Origin: an uncultured Lachnospiraceae bacterium
GTDB lineage: Bacteria > Bacillota > Clostridia > Lachnospirales > Lachnospiraceae
Direction: 5' to 3'
DNA length: 37,951 nt
Assembly (NCBI GenBank): GCA_946405185.1
Contig: CAMJGH010000018.1
Location: forward strand, 1-37,951
Positions 7,225 through 15,362 of the stretch are shown here, one piece after another (positions within the stretch are counted from its first letter, which is position 1; each line of letters begins with the position of its first letter). The notes below the pieces were generated by a model. The model was not told the origin of the DNA, made no database searches, and was given only the letters and a program-made list of their open reading frames with translations. Made by a program: the position numbers and the translations under genes.

Positions 7225-8277
7225 ATGAAGGACGGGAAAGTTCAGGCAGCCATCCTCGGCTGCGGCAACATCGGCAATCTTCATGCGCAGGCCATTCTGG
7301 CCAACGCGGACGTGATGGACCTGTATGCGGTCTGTGACGTGATACCCGAAAAGGCGGACGCCTACGCAGAAAAATACCATTCGGAAACCGTGTATTACCG
7401 GATGGAGGACCTGCTCGCGGATCCGGCCGTTGATATGGTGAGCATCTGTACGCCGTCTGGGGCGCACGCCGATCATGTGTGCGCCTGTGCGGCCGGCAAA
7501 AAGGCGGTGCTGTGCGAGAAGCCGCTGGACATCCGCCCGGAAAAGATCGACCGCATGATCGCGGCGTATGAGGGGACAGGCATCCCGGCGGCAGCCGTCT
7601 TCCAGTACCGCACGTATCCGGGCATCCGGCAGGCGAAAGCCATGCTCGAAGCCGGAGAACTCGGCCGTATCCTCGTAGCCAACGCCCGCTATCAGCAGTA
7701 CCGCAGCCCGGCTTACTACGCGAGCGCCGGCTGGCGTGGAACGTGGCAGTGGGATGGCGGCGGCTCCACCATGAACCAGGGTATCCACATCCTGGACATT
7801 CTGTGCTATCTGGCGGGCGGGGCCGAAAGCGTGCAGGCGCAATGCCGTACGCAGGCGCGCGCCATTGAGGTGGAAGACGTGGCGAACGCCCTGTTAACCT
7901 TCGGATCGGGTGCCGTGGGCACCTACCAGTCTACAACGCTGGCTAACCCGCCTGTCCAGATCCTCGCCGAGATACTGTGTGAGAAAGGCCGGATCGCGTT
8001 TGACGGAGAAAAGACTATGCTCTACACGGAGGAGGAACCGGAGGGCCGTGAACTGGGTGCCGGCCAGACAGCTTCTGCCGGAGACGGAAAAGATCCGCTC
8101 TCCGTCGGCATTGCCGGACATGTCTTCCTGCTGCGGAACCTCGCGGCGGCCCTGCGCGGGGAGGAAGACGTATTCATCCCCTTCACGGAAGGGAAGCGCA
8201 CCGTGGAAGTGATCTGCGGCATGTATGAATCTTCGAAAAACGACGGCAGACGGATCACGTTTGCGGACGGGAGGTGA
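7225..8277 (+). CDS. Gfo/Idh/MocA-family NAD(P)-dependent oxidoreductase
   Basis: A 350-residue sugar oxidoreductase. The N-terminal Rossmann fold begins KVQAAILGCGNIGNLHAQ, with the GxGxxG nucleotide motif. CEKPLDI carries the conserved Lys-Pro. The C-terminal alpha/beta substrate domain contains GGGSTMNQGIHILDIL, whose Gly-Gly, Asp/Asn and His occupy the usual catalytic region. The start at 7225 is favoured because AAAGGCGG lies 7 bases upstream; ATG 7219 is too close to it, and the longer frame from 7156 reads through a hairpin. Family members oxidise or epimerise sugars and inositols, or remove N-acetylglucosamine by an NAD redox mechanism. The substrate is unknown. It is followed closely by a second family member. 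Confidence 0.88.
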   Translation: MKDGKVQAAILGCGNIGNLHAQAILANADVMDLYAVCDVIPEKADAYAEKYHSETVYYRMEDLLADPAVDMVSICTPSGAHADHVCACAAGKKAVLCEKPLDIRPEKIDRMIAAYEGTGIPAAAVFQYRTYPGIRQAKAMLEAGELGRILVANARYQQYRSPAYYASAGWRGTWQWDGGGSTMNQGIHILDILCYLAGGAESVQAQCRTQARAIEVEDVANALLTFGSGAVGTYQSTTLANPPVQILAEILCEKGRIAFDGEKTMLYTEEEPEGRELGAGQTASAGDGKDPLSVGIAGHVFLLRNLAAALRGEEDVFIPFTEGKRTVEVICGMYESSKNDGRRITFADGR

Positions 8278-8281
8278 AGCG

Positions 8282-9301
8282 ATGAAATTTGCGGTGATCG
8301 GCTCTGATCATGCCCATGTCTTCCGGTTTGTGGAACATATGAAAGCGGCGGGAGGCGTCTTTGCCGGCGTCTGGGAGGACGGACATCCTCACACGCGGCG
8401 TCTGATGGATGAATACGGAGCACAGGCGTATCCGTCGTGGGAAAGCGTACTGGCCGAACATCCCGGCATCGTCGGGTGTTTCGCGCCGAACGGCCGGCGG
8501 ATGGAGATCGTGGAAGCCTGCTCAGCCGCCGGCATCCCGGTGATGAGCGACAAGCCGCTGGTGGTCAATGAAACTGGTCTTCGCCAGTTGACCGCTGTGA
8601 TGGAAAAAGGGACGCCCGTGAGCATGATGTACACCCTGCGGTTCGAAAAGATCGTGCGGGCCCTGAAGGTACTGCTGGATTCCGGCGAGCTGGGAAGACT
8701 CATCAACATGGAGATCTTCAACCCACATCAGCTGCATCCCGAAAGGCGCCCGGACTGGCATTTCGATCCGGCACACGGGACGGTAGCCAGCGACCTGCTC
8801 ACCCACAGCGTGGACCTGTTCCGGTGGTTTACGGGCGGTGAAGAGTGGGAGTACCGGGAGGCTATGGTGACGAAATCCATCCTGCCGGAGACGCCCGGAT
8901 TCGAGGATCTGGCCGCCGCCCATGTCCGGACGAAAAGCGGTGTCTCCGGCTATTTCCGTTCGGACTGGCACATGCCGGAAACCAACGGGAGCTGGGGAGA
9001 CTGCCGGATATTCGTGACGGGAAGCCGCGGGATGGCGGAAGCCCGCGTGACCGGCGATCCGCTGACCCGGAAGGAAACGCTCATTGTCTATTCGCCGGTG
9101 CGTGGGACGTTTGAAGCCGATCCGGAATCGATGGACCTGGGAAGCGGTGCGGAAAACGAGTCGGTCGATTTTCTGGACCGGCTGGCCGGACGGCCGCACA
9201 TCATCACGCAGGAGGACGTGCTGGAAAGCTGCCGGGAGGCGCTGATGCTGGACCGGATCGCGCTTCGCGCTGACCTGACGGAGAAAAAGGAGGAGACATG
9301 A
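8282..9301 (+). CDS. Second Gfo/Idh/MocA-family oxidoreductase with degenerate glycine motif
   Basis: A 339-residue paralogue of the preceding enzyme family. It starts MKFAVIGSDHAHVFRF, so the usual GxGxxG reads GSDHAH, which may alter or weaken dinucleotide binding. SDKPLVV supplies the conserved Lys-Pro, and SDLLTHSVDLFRWF corresponds to the substrate-domain motif with His and Asp. The ATG at 8282 is preceded by GGGAGGTGAAG and lies 4 bases after the upstream stop; its own stop overlaps nagA by ATGA. Translational coupling suggests it works in the same pathway as NagA/NagB. Alternative: a non-redox or regulatory member of the family. Confidence 0.82.
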   Translation: MKFAVIGSDHAHVFRFVEHMKAAGGVFAGVWEDGHPHTRRLMDEYGAQAYPSWESVLAEHPGIVGCFAPNGRRMEIVEACSAAGIPVMSDKPLVVNETGLRQLTAVMEKGTPVSMMYTLRFEKIVRALKVLLDSGELGRLINMEIFNPHQLHPERRPDWHFDPAHGTVASDLLTHSVDLFRWFTGGEEWEYREAMVTKSILPETPGFEDLAAAHVRTKSGVSGYFRSDWHMPETNGSWGDCRIFVTGSRGMAEARVTGDPLTRKETLIVYSPVRGTFEADPESMDLGSGAENESVDFLDRLAGRPHIITQEDVLESCREALMLDRIALRADLTEKKEET

Positions 9302-10476
9302 GACTGCTGATCCGAAACGGTACGCTGATCACACCGTTTGAAAAAGTGGAGCACGGTTTCGTGGTGGTGGAGGACGGCATTATCCGCGCGGTGGGAGAAG
9401 CCTGCGACCAGCCTTCTGTCCGTTTCGACCGGGAGATCGACGCCGAAGAGAACTACGTGACGCCCGGCCTCATCGATACCCACGTGCATGGGGGCGGCGG
9501 GTATTCCACGATGGACGGCACGCCGGAATCCGTTGTGAACATGGCGAAAGCCCACGCTGCCTACGGGACAACGTCGATCGTACCGACCACGTTCACGGCT
9601 CCGATGGACACAACCCTGGATGCGATAGATGCGGTGCGGGAGGCAAAGGGACGCTGCCGTGACGCGCACATCCTGGGCATCCATCTGGAAGGGCCGTTCC
9701 TGTCCCCGGCGCAGGCCGGTGCGCAGGATCCGCGCAACCTGATGCTGCCGGATCCGGAGAACGTGAAAACGCTGCTCGACCGCTGGGAGGGAGGCATCCT
9801 GATGATGGGAGCCGCTCCGGAACTGCCGGGAGGACTGGAACTGGGAGCGGAACTGGTGCGCCGGGGCATCCGGGCCACCATCGCTCATTCGAACGCGGAT
9901 TTCGACACCGTGATGACCGCGGTTACCTACGGATACTCCGACGTGACACACCTGTATTCCGGGTGCTCGAATCTCCACCGGGTGGGGCCGTTCCGCGTCG
10001 CGGGCGTCGTGGAGGCGGGACTGTACGCCGACGCGCTGACAGCACAGGTGATCGGTGACGGAAAGCACCTGCCGGCGTCGCTTCTGCGGCTCATCTATAA
10101 GTGCAAAGGGCCGGACAGGATCGTTCTGATCACGGACGGCCTGGCTCAGTCGGCCGGTGGCGCTGTTGACGGGCAGGTCATCGTGCAGGAGAGTTCCGGG
10201 CAGACCATCATCTGCGAGGACGGTGTGATGAAGCTGATCGACCGCAAGGCCTTTGCCGGCAGCATTGCCACCATGAACCGCACCGTGAAGAACATGGTGG
10301 AACTGGCGGATGTCCCCGTCGCCGAAGCCTTCCGCATGGCGACCGTCAACCCCGCCAGACTTATCGGTGCCCGCACAAAAGGCCGTCTGGCCCCCGGGTA
10401 TGACGCCGATATCTGCCTGTTCGACAAAGCGTTTGAGGCGCAGACCGTCATCATCGACGGGGCTGTGAGAGAGTGA
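9298..10476 (+). CDS. nagA: N-acetylglucosamine-6-phosphate deacetylase
   Basis: A 392-residue amidohydrolase that removes acetate from GlcNAc-6-phosphate to give glucosamine-6-phosphate. Visible residues are His62 and His64 in HVHGGGG, Glu131 in HLEGPF, His197 in IAHSNA, His218 in the next motif and catalytic Asp280 in LITDGL. The motif after His218 is THLYSGCSNLHR, where textbook NagA has THLFNAM, so phosphate or sugar contacts may differ. NPARLIGARTKGRLAPGYDAD is the standard family ending. The start overlaps the upstream stop (ATGA). nagB follows after 83 bases. A related amino-sugar deacetylase, such as one for GalNAc-6-phosphate, is possible. Confidence 0.88.
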   Translation: MRLLIRNGTLITPFEKVEHGFVVVEDGIIRAVGEACDQPSVRFDREIDAEENYVTPGLIDTHVHGGGGYSTMDGTPESVVNMAKAHAAYGTTSIVPTTFTAPMDTTLDAIDAVREAKGRCRDAHILGIHLEGPFLSPAQAGAQDPRNLMLPDPENVKTLLDRWEGGILMMGAAPELPGGLELGAELVRRGIRATIAHSNADFDTVMTAVTYGYSDVTHLYSGCSNLHRVGPFRVAGVVEAGLYADALTAQVIGDGKHLPASLLRLIYKCKGPDRIVLITDGLAQSAGGAVDGQVIVQESSGQTIICEDGVMKLIDRKAFAGSIATMNRTVKNMVELADVPVAEAFRMATVNPARLIGARTKGRLAPGYDADICLFDKAFEAQTVIIDGAVRE

Positions 10477-10559
10477 GAGAAAACAGAGAGTGACATCCTG
10501 GGCAAACGGCGAAGTTGTGAGTCGAAGGAACTCCTGCCAAACAGAAAGAGGTGACCAAA

Positions 10560-11288
10560 ATGGCTGTACATGTCTACGAAACCGCTGTCAAAATGGGCGA
10601 AGCCGCCGCAGAACGCGTCGCCACGCTGATCTGCCGCACCGTGGAGGAGAAAGGCAAATGCCGTATCCTCGTTTCGACCGGTCAGTCGCAGTTCGAGTAT
10701 TTCGAGGCGCTCGTGAAACTCCCCGTGCCGTGGGACAGAGTCGAAGTCTTTCACCTGGACGAGTACATCGACCTGCCCATCACGCATCCGGCCAGTTTCC
10801 GCAAGTATCTCAAAGAGCGCTTTATCGACAAGGTGCCGGGCGCGACCATGCACTACCTTGACACCGAGGGGGATATCGACGCGCTGATCCGCGACATCAC
10901 CGCGCTGATCACGGCCGAGCCTATCGATGTCGGCATCATCGGCATCGGCGAGAACGGCCACATCGCCTTCAACGATCCGCCCGCGGATTTTGAGACCACG
11001 GCCAGCTACCACGTGGTGAACTTAGACGAGCGCTGCCGCCTGCAGCAGGTCGGCGAGGGATGGTTTGCCGGTATCGACGAGGTGCCGAAGCAGGCGCTTT
11101 CCGCCACCGTCTGGCAGATCATGCAGTGCCGTAACATCGTCTCCGTGGTGCCGCACGCCGTGAAGGCCGAGGCCGTCAAGAAGACGCTGCGCTCACCGGA
11201 AGTCACCAACATGGTGCCGGCGACCAAACTGCGCGAGTGTGAAAACTGGGATCTGTACCTGGATGCTGATTCCGCGGCGCTGCTGTGA
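10560..11288 (+). CDS. nagB: Glucosamine-6-phosphate deaminase/isomerase
   Basis: A 242-residue enzyme converting glucosamine-6-phosphate to fructose-6-phosphate and ammonia, completing amino-sugar entry into glycolysis. LVSTGQSQFEYF is the phosphate-binding region (the family usually has GxSP or GxTQ here), FHLDEYIDLP holds the catalytic Asp, and GIGENGHIAFNDPP is the NagB signature. The ATG at 10560 is preferred over GTG 10551, since AGAAAGAGGTG then gives a properly spaced ribosome site. Length is close to the common 240-265. Its place directly after nagA supports the assignment. Confidence 0.9.
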   Translation: MAVHVYETAVKMGEAAAERVATLICRTVEEKGKCRILVSTGQSQFEYFEALVKLPVPWDRVEVFHLDEYIDLPITHPASFRKYLKERFIDKVPGATMHYLDTEGDIDALIRDITALITAEPIDVGIIGIGENGHIAFNDPPADFETTASYHVVNLDERCRLQQVGEGWFAGIDEVPKQALSATVWQIMQCRNIVSVVPHAVKAEAVKKTLRSPEVTNMVPATKLRECENWDLYLDADSAALL

Positions 11289-11338
11289 GTCAGGGGACGG
11301 TTCTTCCGCCTCATTTTTCCCATTCTGAAGGAGATGAC

Positions 11339-11588
11339 ATGCGCACACGCATCTATGGCAGTCTGATGAACTGCGAAGTGGAAGAGTATCTGAAGCACAA
11401 CGGACCACATGCCGACACCGCGATTCCCGGACGCTGAGACACTTGAAAAGTGGGCCGATGAGGGTATCGGCTACATCGAAAAGATGGTGGCGTACATGGA
11501 TATGCCCGGCGTGGCCGAAGACATGAAGAAACTGAAAGACTTCACGGATGAGGTGCGGCGGAAATACCCGTGGGTGATGTGCGGCTGA
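11339..11588 (+). pseudogene. Remnant of a creatininase-family gene (internal deletion, frame change)
   Basis: After a good ribosome site (GAAGGAG) an ATG at 11339 opens MRTRIYGSLMNCEVEEYLKHN, which resembles the first residues of creatininase-family amidohydrolases as I recall them. After about 22 codons this frame stops at 11438. In another frame, from ATG 11409 to TGA 11588, lie 59 residues (ending RRKYPWVMCG) that look like a natural protein C-terminus: FPDAETLEKWADEG followed by an amphipathic helix. The simplest reading is a gene of about 250 codons reduced to its two ends by an out-of-frame deletion. The short C-terminal frame might alternatively be a real small protein. Family assignment is from memory and moderate at best. 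Confidence 0.45.
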
Positions 11589-11600
11589 AAAAACCGGAAT

Positions 11601-11636
11601 GAAAGCGGATGTCCCGTGAGGGGCACCCGCTTTCTT
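11601..11636 (+). terminator. Intrinsic terminator of the nag operon
   Basis: A 15-bp stem (11601-11615 with 11620-11634, one mismatch and one G-T pair, loop GTGA) followed by TTCGTT. It separates the plus-strand operon from the converging minus-strand nucleoside hydrolase gene and may serve both. Confidence 0.75.
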
Positions 11637-11675
11637 CGTTAAGGAAAACGACTGACAAAAAGACCGGATGCCGTG

Positions 11676-12722
11676 TTATCCGAGTCTGGCAAACAGATCG
11701 CCGAACACCGCGTCGCGGTAGACGTAGTTGACTACGCGGATGAGGTGGCGGTCTTCACCGCCGGGGATCCAGCGAAAGTCATCTGCCAGGTGTGGGGCGC
11801 GCACGAGGGTGGAGGGGCACCACCGGTGGTTCATCACCCAGGCCACGGCGGAGGTGTCCCAGATGATGCGTGTGGGCGCCATGGGCGTAGCCGGCAGGTC
11901 TCCCTCCATCGGCCCGTCGTTCAGGCCCAGATTGTAGGTCTTTTCAAACATGGCGATGGTGCCGCGGGCGGCCTCCTGCGTGAGGGCTTCCAGCACGATG
12001 CCGGCCAGATAATCGCCGACGGCACTCCTCCCCACCAGGTGCTCCTGCAGTTCGGGCGCGGAGACGGAGAGGAGCGAGGCCACCGACATGCAGGGGATGA
12101 GCACCAGCGGCACGCCGGAATCAAACAGCACCCGGCTGGCGTGGATGTCCTGCGAGAGGTTGAATTCCAGGGTGCGCGGCCATGTGAGCGGCTGCCCGCC
12201 CAGCCAGACCACGGTGATCTTTTCGCGGATGGACGGATCCATCAGGAGGGCTGAGGCCACGTTGGTGGGCGCGCCGATGGTGATCACGTAGAGGGTTTCC
12301 CGGCAGGCGTGTGCCCGGCGGATGAGATCTCTTGCGGCGGGGGAATCTACCGGTTCATCCGGCCCCGGCAGGTACCGGGGGGAGCCGTCTTTCACCACCC
12401 CTTGCGGGTCTTTTCCCATCAGGCGGAAGAGTCTTTCCGCTTCTTCCTTTGAGAGGCGCATGCCTTCCGCCGGGTCCGCCGTCATGAGGTGCGTCACGTC
12501 CGCGCCGGGCAGAAACCGCTGGAGATACCCGGAGGAAAACGGCGCGGCGTACACGGCCTGTACGTGCAGCCGTTCGGAGGATGCCAGCGCCCAAGCGATG
12601 GCAAACTGGTCATCCACCTCGTTTTTGGTGTCGCTGTCGATGACAACTTCCCGCTGTCCGTTCCCGGCCGGCGTCAGCCGTTTACGGCGGATCTCTTCGC
12701 TGATCGGTTCCCAGTTCTTCAT
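11676..12722 (-). CDS. Inosine-uridine nucleoside hydrolase family protein
   Basis: A 348-residue N-ribohydrolase-fold protein. The N-terminal metal site reads VVIDSDTKNEVDDQFAIAWA, a variant of the DTDPGxDD motif with the acidic residues kept. A second family element, YVITIGAPTNVASALL, lies in the middle, and FNLSQDIHASRVLFDSG corresponds to the usual NxxxDPxAA segment. Classical members hydrolyse nucleosides to base and ribose; variants with the DTKNEVDDQ start are common and largely uncharacterised. The start overlaps the AraC gene by 4 bases (ATGA), so the two form one minus-strand operon. Its place in a glycan locus raises the possibility of a different N- or O-glycoside substrate. Confidence 0.85.
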   Translation of the reverse strand: MKNWEPISEEIRRKRLTPAGNGQREVVIDSDTKNEVDDQFAIAWALASSERLHVQAVYAAPFSSGYLQRFLPGADVTHLMTADPAEGMRLSKEEAERLFRLMGKDPQGVVKDGSPRYLPGPDEPVDSPAARDLIRRAHACRETLYVITIGAPTNVASALLMDPSIREKITVVWLGGQPLTWPRTLEFNLSQDIHASRVLFDSGVPLVLIPCMSVASLLSVSAPELQEHLVGRSAVGDYLAGIVLEALTQEAARGTIAMFEKTYNLGLNDGPMEGDLPATPMAPTRIIWDTSAVAWVMNHRWCPSTLVRAPHLADDFRWIPGGEDRHLIRVVNYVYRDAVFGDLFARLG

Positions 12723-13639
12723 GTGGTTTCCTCCTGTTCCTGCCTGCGCAGCTTCCGGTAGCGGAGAGGCGTCAGGCCTTCTTTGGCGTGGAAGAGACGG
12801 ATAAAATGCGAGGCGTGGGAGAAGCCGCAGGCCATGGCGATGTCCTCCACCGGGATATCCGTGATCTGCAGCATCTGTTTGGCGTGGTTGAGGCGGATGA
12901 TGGTCAGGCAGTCGGCAAAGCTGGCGCCGGTCTCCTGGTGGATGAGCCGGGAGAGGTAGGCAGGCGAGATGTGCAGCGAAGCGGCCACATCTTTCATGCG
13001 CAGCGGCTGCATGAAGCGCTGCTCCAGGATCTCGTAGGCGCGCTGCACATAGGGGTTGAGGACGCGCAGCGGCGTGTCGATCTCCGCGCCCAGAAGAAGC
13101 CTTCTCAGCAGGCTGATAAGGAGCATGTTGGCGTAGGCGTCGCGCCGGTCGGATGGGGGCTGGCGGAAGAGGAAGAGCAGTTCGTCGAAGGTTTTCACGT
13201 AGCGGGTGTAGGGGCGGAAGAAGATGAGACGGCAGGGCTCGTCTCCCAGCAGGACCTGGCAGTATTTTTCGGCCAGCGGGCCGGCAAACTGGATGAAGTA
13301 CCCTTCGTTTTTTCCGTACTGTTCCGTGACATAACCGGTGCGGTTGTCCGTGATCAGCAGATAGTCCCGGGCTTCCCCGTGCGGCATCGTCATGGGCTCT
13401 CCGCCGGTAAACCGGATAGTCGTCTGCGGGGCCGTGTCATCGGAACGGACGCGCATGTTCAGGGAAAAGGTGTTCTCCGGCTTACGGTTTGTGATACATT
13501 CGCCGTCCTGGAAAAAGTGGCCCAGTTCGGTGATATAGAGCCCGAGGGACCGGGCAAAAGGCGTGACATTCACAAAGACCCACTGTGACGAGGGGTCCAG
13601 ATAGTCAAAGTGCCATTCGTGTCTCACGCGCTGTTCCAT
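12719..13639 (-). CDS. AraC-family transcriptional regulator
   Basis: A 306-residue one-component regulator. The N-terminal 150 or so residues look like a cupin-type ligand-binding domain. The C-terminal 100 residues are the AraC double helix-turn-helix (MKDVAASLHISPAYLSRLIH, then IAMACGFSHASHFIRLFHAKEG). It is divergent from the isomerase-transporter operon at 13880, with a 240-base intergenic region, which is the classic arrangement for an activator of that operon, and it is cotranscribed with the nucleoside hydrolase gene. The effector is unknown, presumably a sugar imported by the second ABC system. Confidence 0.9.
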   Translation of the reverse strand: MEQRVRHEWHFDYLDPSSQWVFVNVTPFARSLGLYITELGHFFQDGECITNRKPENTFSLNMRVRSDDTAPQTTIRFTGGEPMTMPHGEARDYLLITDNRTGYVTEQYGKNEGYFIQFAGPLAEKYCQVLLGDEPCRLIFFRPYTRYVKTFDELLFLFRQPPSDRRDAYANMLLISLLRRLLLGAEIDTPLRVLNPYVQRAYEILEQRFMQPLRMKDVAASLHISPAYLSRLIHQETGASFADCLTIIRLNHAKQMLQITDIPVEDIAMACGFSHASHFIRLFHAKEGLTPLRYRKLRRQEQEETT

Positions 13640-13685
13640 AACGGTTCCTTCCGCCGGGAGGCAAGGTTTATTCTTCTATTTTCTG

Positions 13686-13714
13686 ATGATAAACGGATTT
13701 TCCCCAAAATGCAA
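13686..13714 (-). promoter_or_regulatory. Candidate promoter of the AraC/nucleoside hydrolase operon
   Basis: On the minus strand TTGCAT (13709-13714) and TATCAT (13686-13691) are separated by exactly 17 bases, about 50 bases before the AraC start. A TTGACA also occurs further upstream (13732-13737) but lacks a good -10. The inverted repeat ATTTTCCCCAAAAT at 13697-13710 lies between the two boxes and could be an operator. Weak call. Confidence 0.35.
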
Positions 13715-13767
13715 TCGATCATCAAAATTCATGTCAAATCCATGCTATTTTTCTTTTTCTGCGTGTC

Positions 13768-13796
13768 ATGACGGGAAGCACGTGTATTTGTATAAT
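13768..13796 (+). promoter_or_regulatory. Candidate promoter of the isomerase/second transporter operon
   Basis: A perfect TATAAT -10 at 13791-13796 with a weak ATGACG -35 at 13768-13773 (17-base spacer). The predicted transcript would have a leader of about 75 bases. The strong -10 with a weak -35 fits activation by the divergent AraC regulator. Confidence 0.6.
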
Positions 13797-13879
13797 TTAA
13801 TCATAATTCTTTATATTCTGTCCTGATCTCCGCCGGTTTTCACAAAAAGCGGCGGGCGGTCTGCGAAAGGATGGTACCG

Positions 13880-15340
13880 ATGAAGACGAGCATCAGTGAA
13901 AAAGCGCGTGTTGGTGTGATGACAGTCGGCCATTGGGAATACTGGGAGTGGGATCAGTTTCCCGAGATGAAGGGCCAGCTCACACAGATGGGACGTGAAA
14001 TTGCAGACTGCATAGCGGAGACCGGCGTCGAAGTGCTGTTTGAATTCGTGGATCACCGCGAACAGGCATACGAGGCAGGTCTCCGCTTTAAGGCGGCCAA
14101 TATCGACATGCTGTTCCTGCACATCACCACCTACGCGGCCTCCGGCCGCTGGGTGCAGGGGGCGCTGGCCTGTGACTGTCCCATCGTGGTGGTGGGTTCG
14201 CAGCGGTTCCTGGATACCTCCGGCATCCGGGACATCGACGCCACGGAGGCCAACGGCGTGGGCGGCCCGTGCGGCTTCCCGGAGGCCTATCACGCGCTCA
14301 CGCGCTGCGGGCACCGTCCGGAGGGGCTGATGTTCGGCATGCACATCGATGACCGCATGCGCCGGGAACTCCACGAGTGGGCGAAGGCCGCCAACGCGGT
14401 GCACGCCTTCAAGGGAGTGGCCTTCGGCTTCATGGGCCACACCTACGAGGGGATGCTGGACATGAACTTCGACCCCACGTCAGTGACCAAAGTGGTGGGC
14501 GCCCATGTGCAGATGGTGGAGATGTGCGAGCTGGTGGACTACGTGGAGCACGTGACGGAGGAGGAACTGGACGCCAAGCTCCGCGAGATCGACGAGCACT
14601 TCGAGATCCAGGGCCGCAGTTACGAGCGCATGACGGTGGACGTCAAGAACGAAGACGTGGTCTGGGCCGCCAAGGTGGCCGTGGGTCTGGATAAACTCGT
14701 GGCCAACAACAACCTCTCCGGTCTGGTCTACTACTACATGGGCGAGAACGACAGCATCTATGAACGGACCGCCTCCAACCTGATCATCGGCAACTCGCTG
14801 ATGACCACCAAGGGCATCTCGATGGCCGGCGAGGCGGACATGAAGACCTGCCTGGCCATGTATCTGACCAGCGCGCTCGGCTGCGGCGGGTCGTTCTCGG
14901 AGTTCTGCTTCATGGCGTTTGACTATGACCAGTTCGCCATCGGGCATGACGGGCCGCACGACATCCGCATCAGCCAGGGCAAGCCCTGGATCCGCGGCCT
15001 CGGCTTCATGCACGGCAAGAAGGGCCACGGCATCTCGGTGGAGTTCCCGTTAAAGTTCGGGCCCATCACCATGGTGTCGCTCACGCACGACGCCAACCTG
15101 AACTTCAAGCTGATCTACGCGGAAGGCGAGTCCCGCGAGGGGTGGCTCCCCAAGCAGGGCAACTCGGTCACCCGCGGGGATTTCGGCATGGACGTGCGGG
15201 ATTTCCTGTGCGACTGGGTGAAAGCCGGCGCCACGCACCATGCGGCGCTGTGCCTCGGGCACGCGGGCGGCATGATCGAAAAGTTCGGCGCGTTAAAGGG
15301 AATTCCGGTGCAGCGGATCGGGCTGACACCGGGCAAATAA
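13880..15340 (+). CDS. L-arabinose isomerase-family aldose isomerase
   Basis: A 486-residue metal-dependent ketol isomerase related to L-arabinose and L-fucose isomerases. The metal ligands can be placed by analogy with E. coli AraA: Glu318 in AGEADMKT, Glu341 in SFSEFC, His356 or His360 in GHDGPHD, and His453/454 in ATHHAA. KVVGAHVQMVEMCEL is another shared block. Length is close to AraA (about 500). The ATG at 13880 is preferred over 13871 because AAAGG then has normal spacing. It is the first gene of the second transporter operon, 22 bases before the binding protein. There is no ribulokinase or epimerase nearby, so the substrate need not be arabinose; fucose or another aldose is possible. 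Confidence 0.82.
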   Translation: MKTSISEKARVGVMTVGHWEYWEWDQFPEMKGQLTQMGREIADCIAETGVEVLFEFVDHREQAYEAGLRFKAANIDMLFLHITTYAASGRWVQGALACDCPIVVVGSQRFLDTSGIRDIDATEANGVGGPCGFPEAYHALTRCGHRPEGLMFGMHIDDRMRRELHEWAKAANAVHAFKGVAFGFMGHTYEGMLDMNFDPTSVTKVVGAHVQMVEMCELVDYVEHVTEEELDAKLREIDEHFEIQGRSYERMTVDVKNEDVVWAAKVAVGLDKLVANNNLSGLVYYYMGENDSIYERTASNLIIGNSLMTTKGISMAGEADMKTCLAMYLTSALGCGGSFSEFCFMAFDYDQFAIGHDGPHDIRISQGKPWIRGLGFMHGKKGHGISVEFPLKFGPITMVSLTHDANLNFKLIYAEGESREGWLPKQGNSVTRGDFGMDVRDFLCDWVKAGATHHAALCLGHAGGMIEKFGALKGIPVQRIGLTPGK

Positions 15341-15362
15341 ACAAGCAGTGAGGAGGAAAAAC

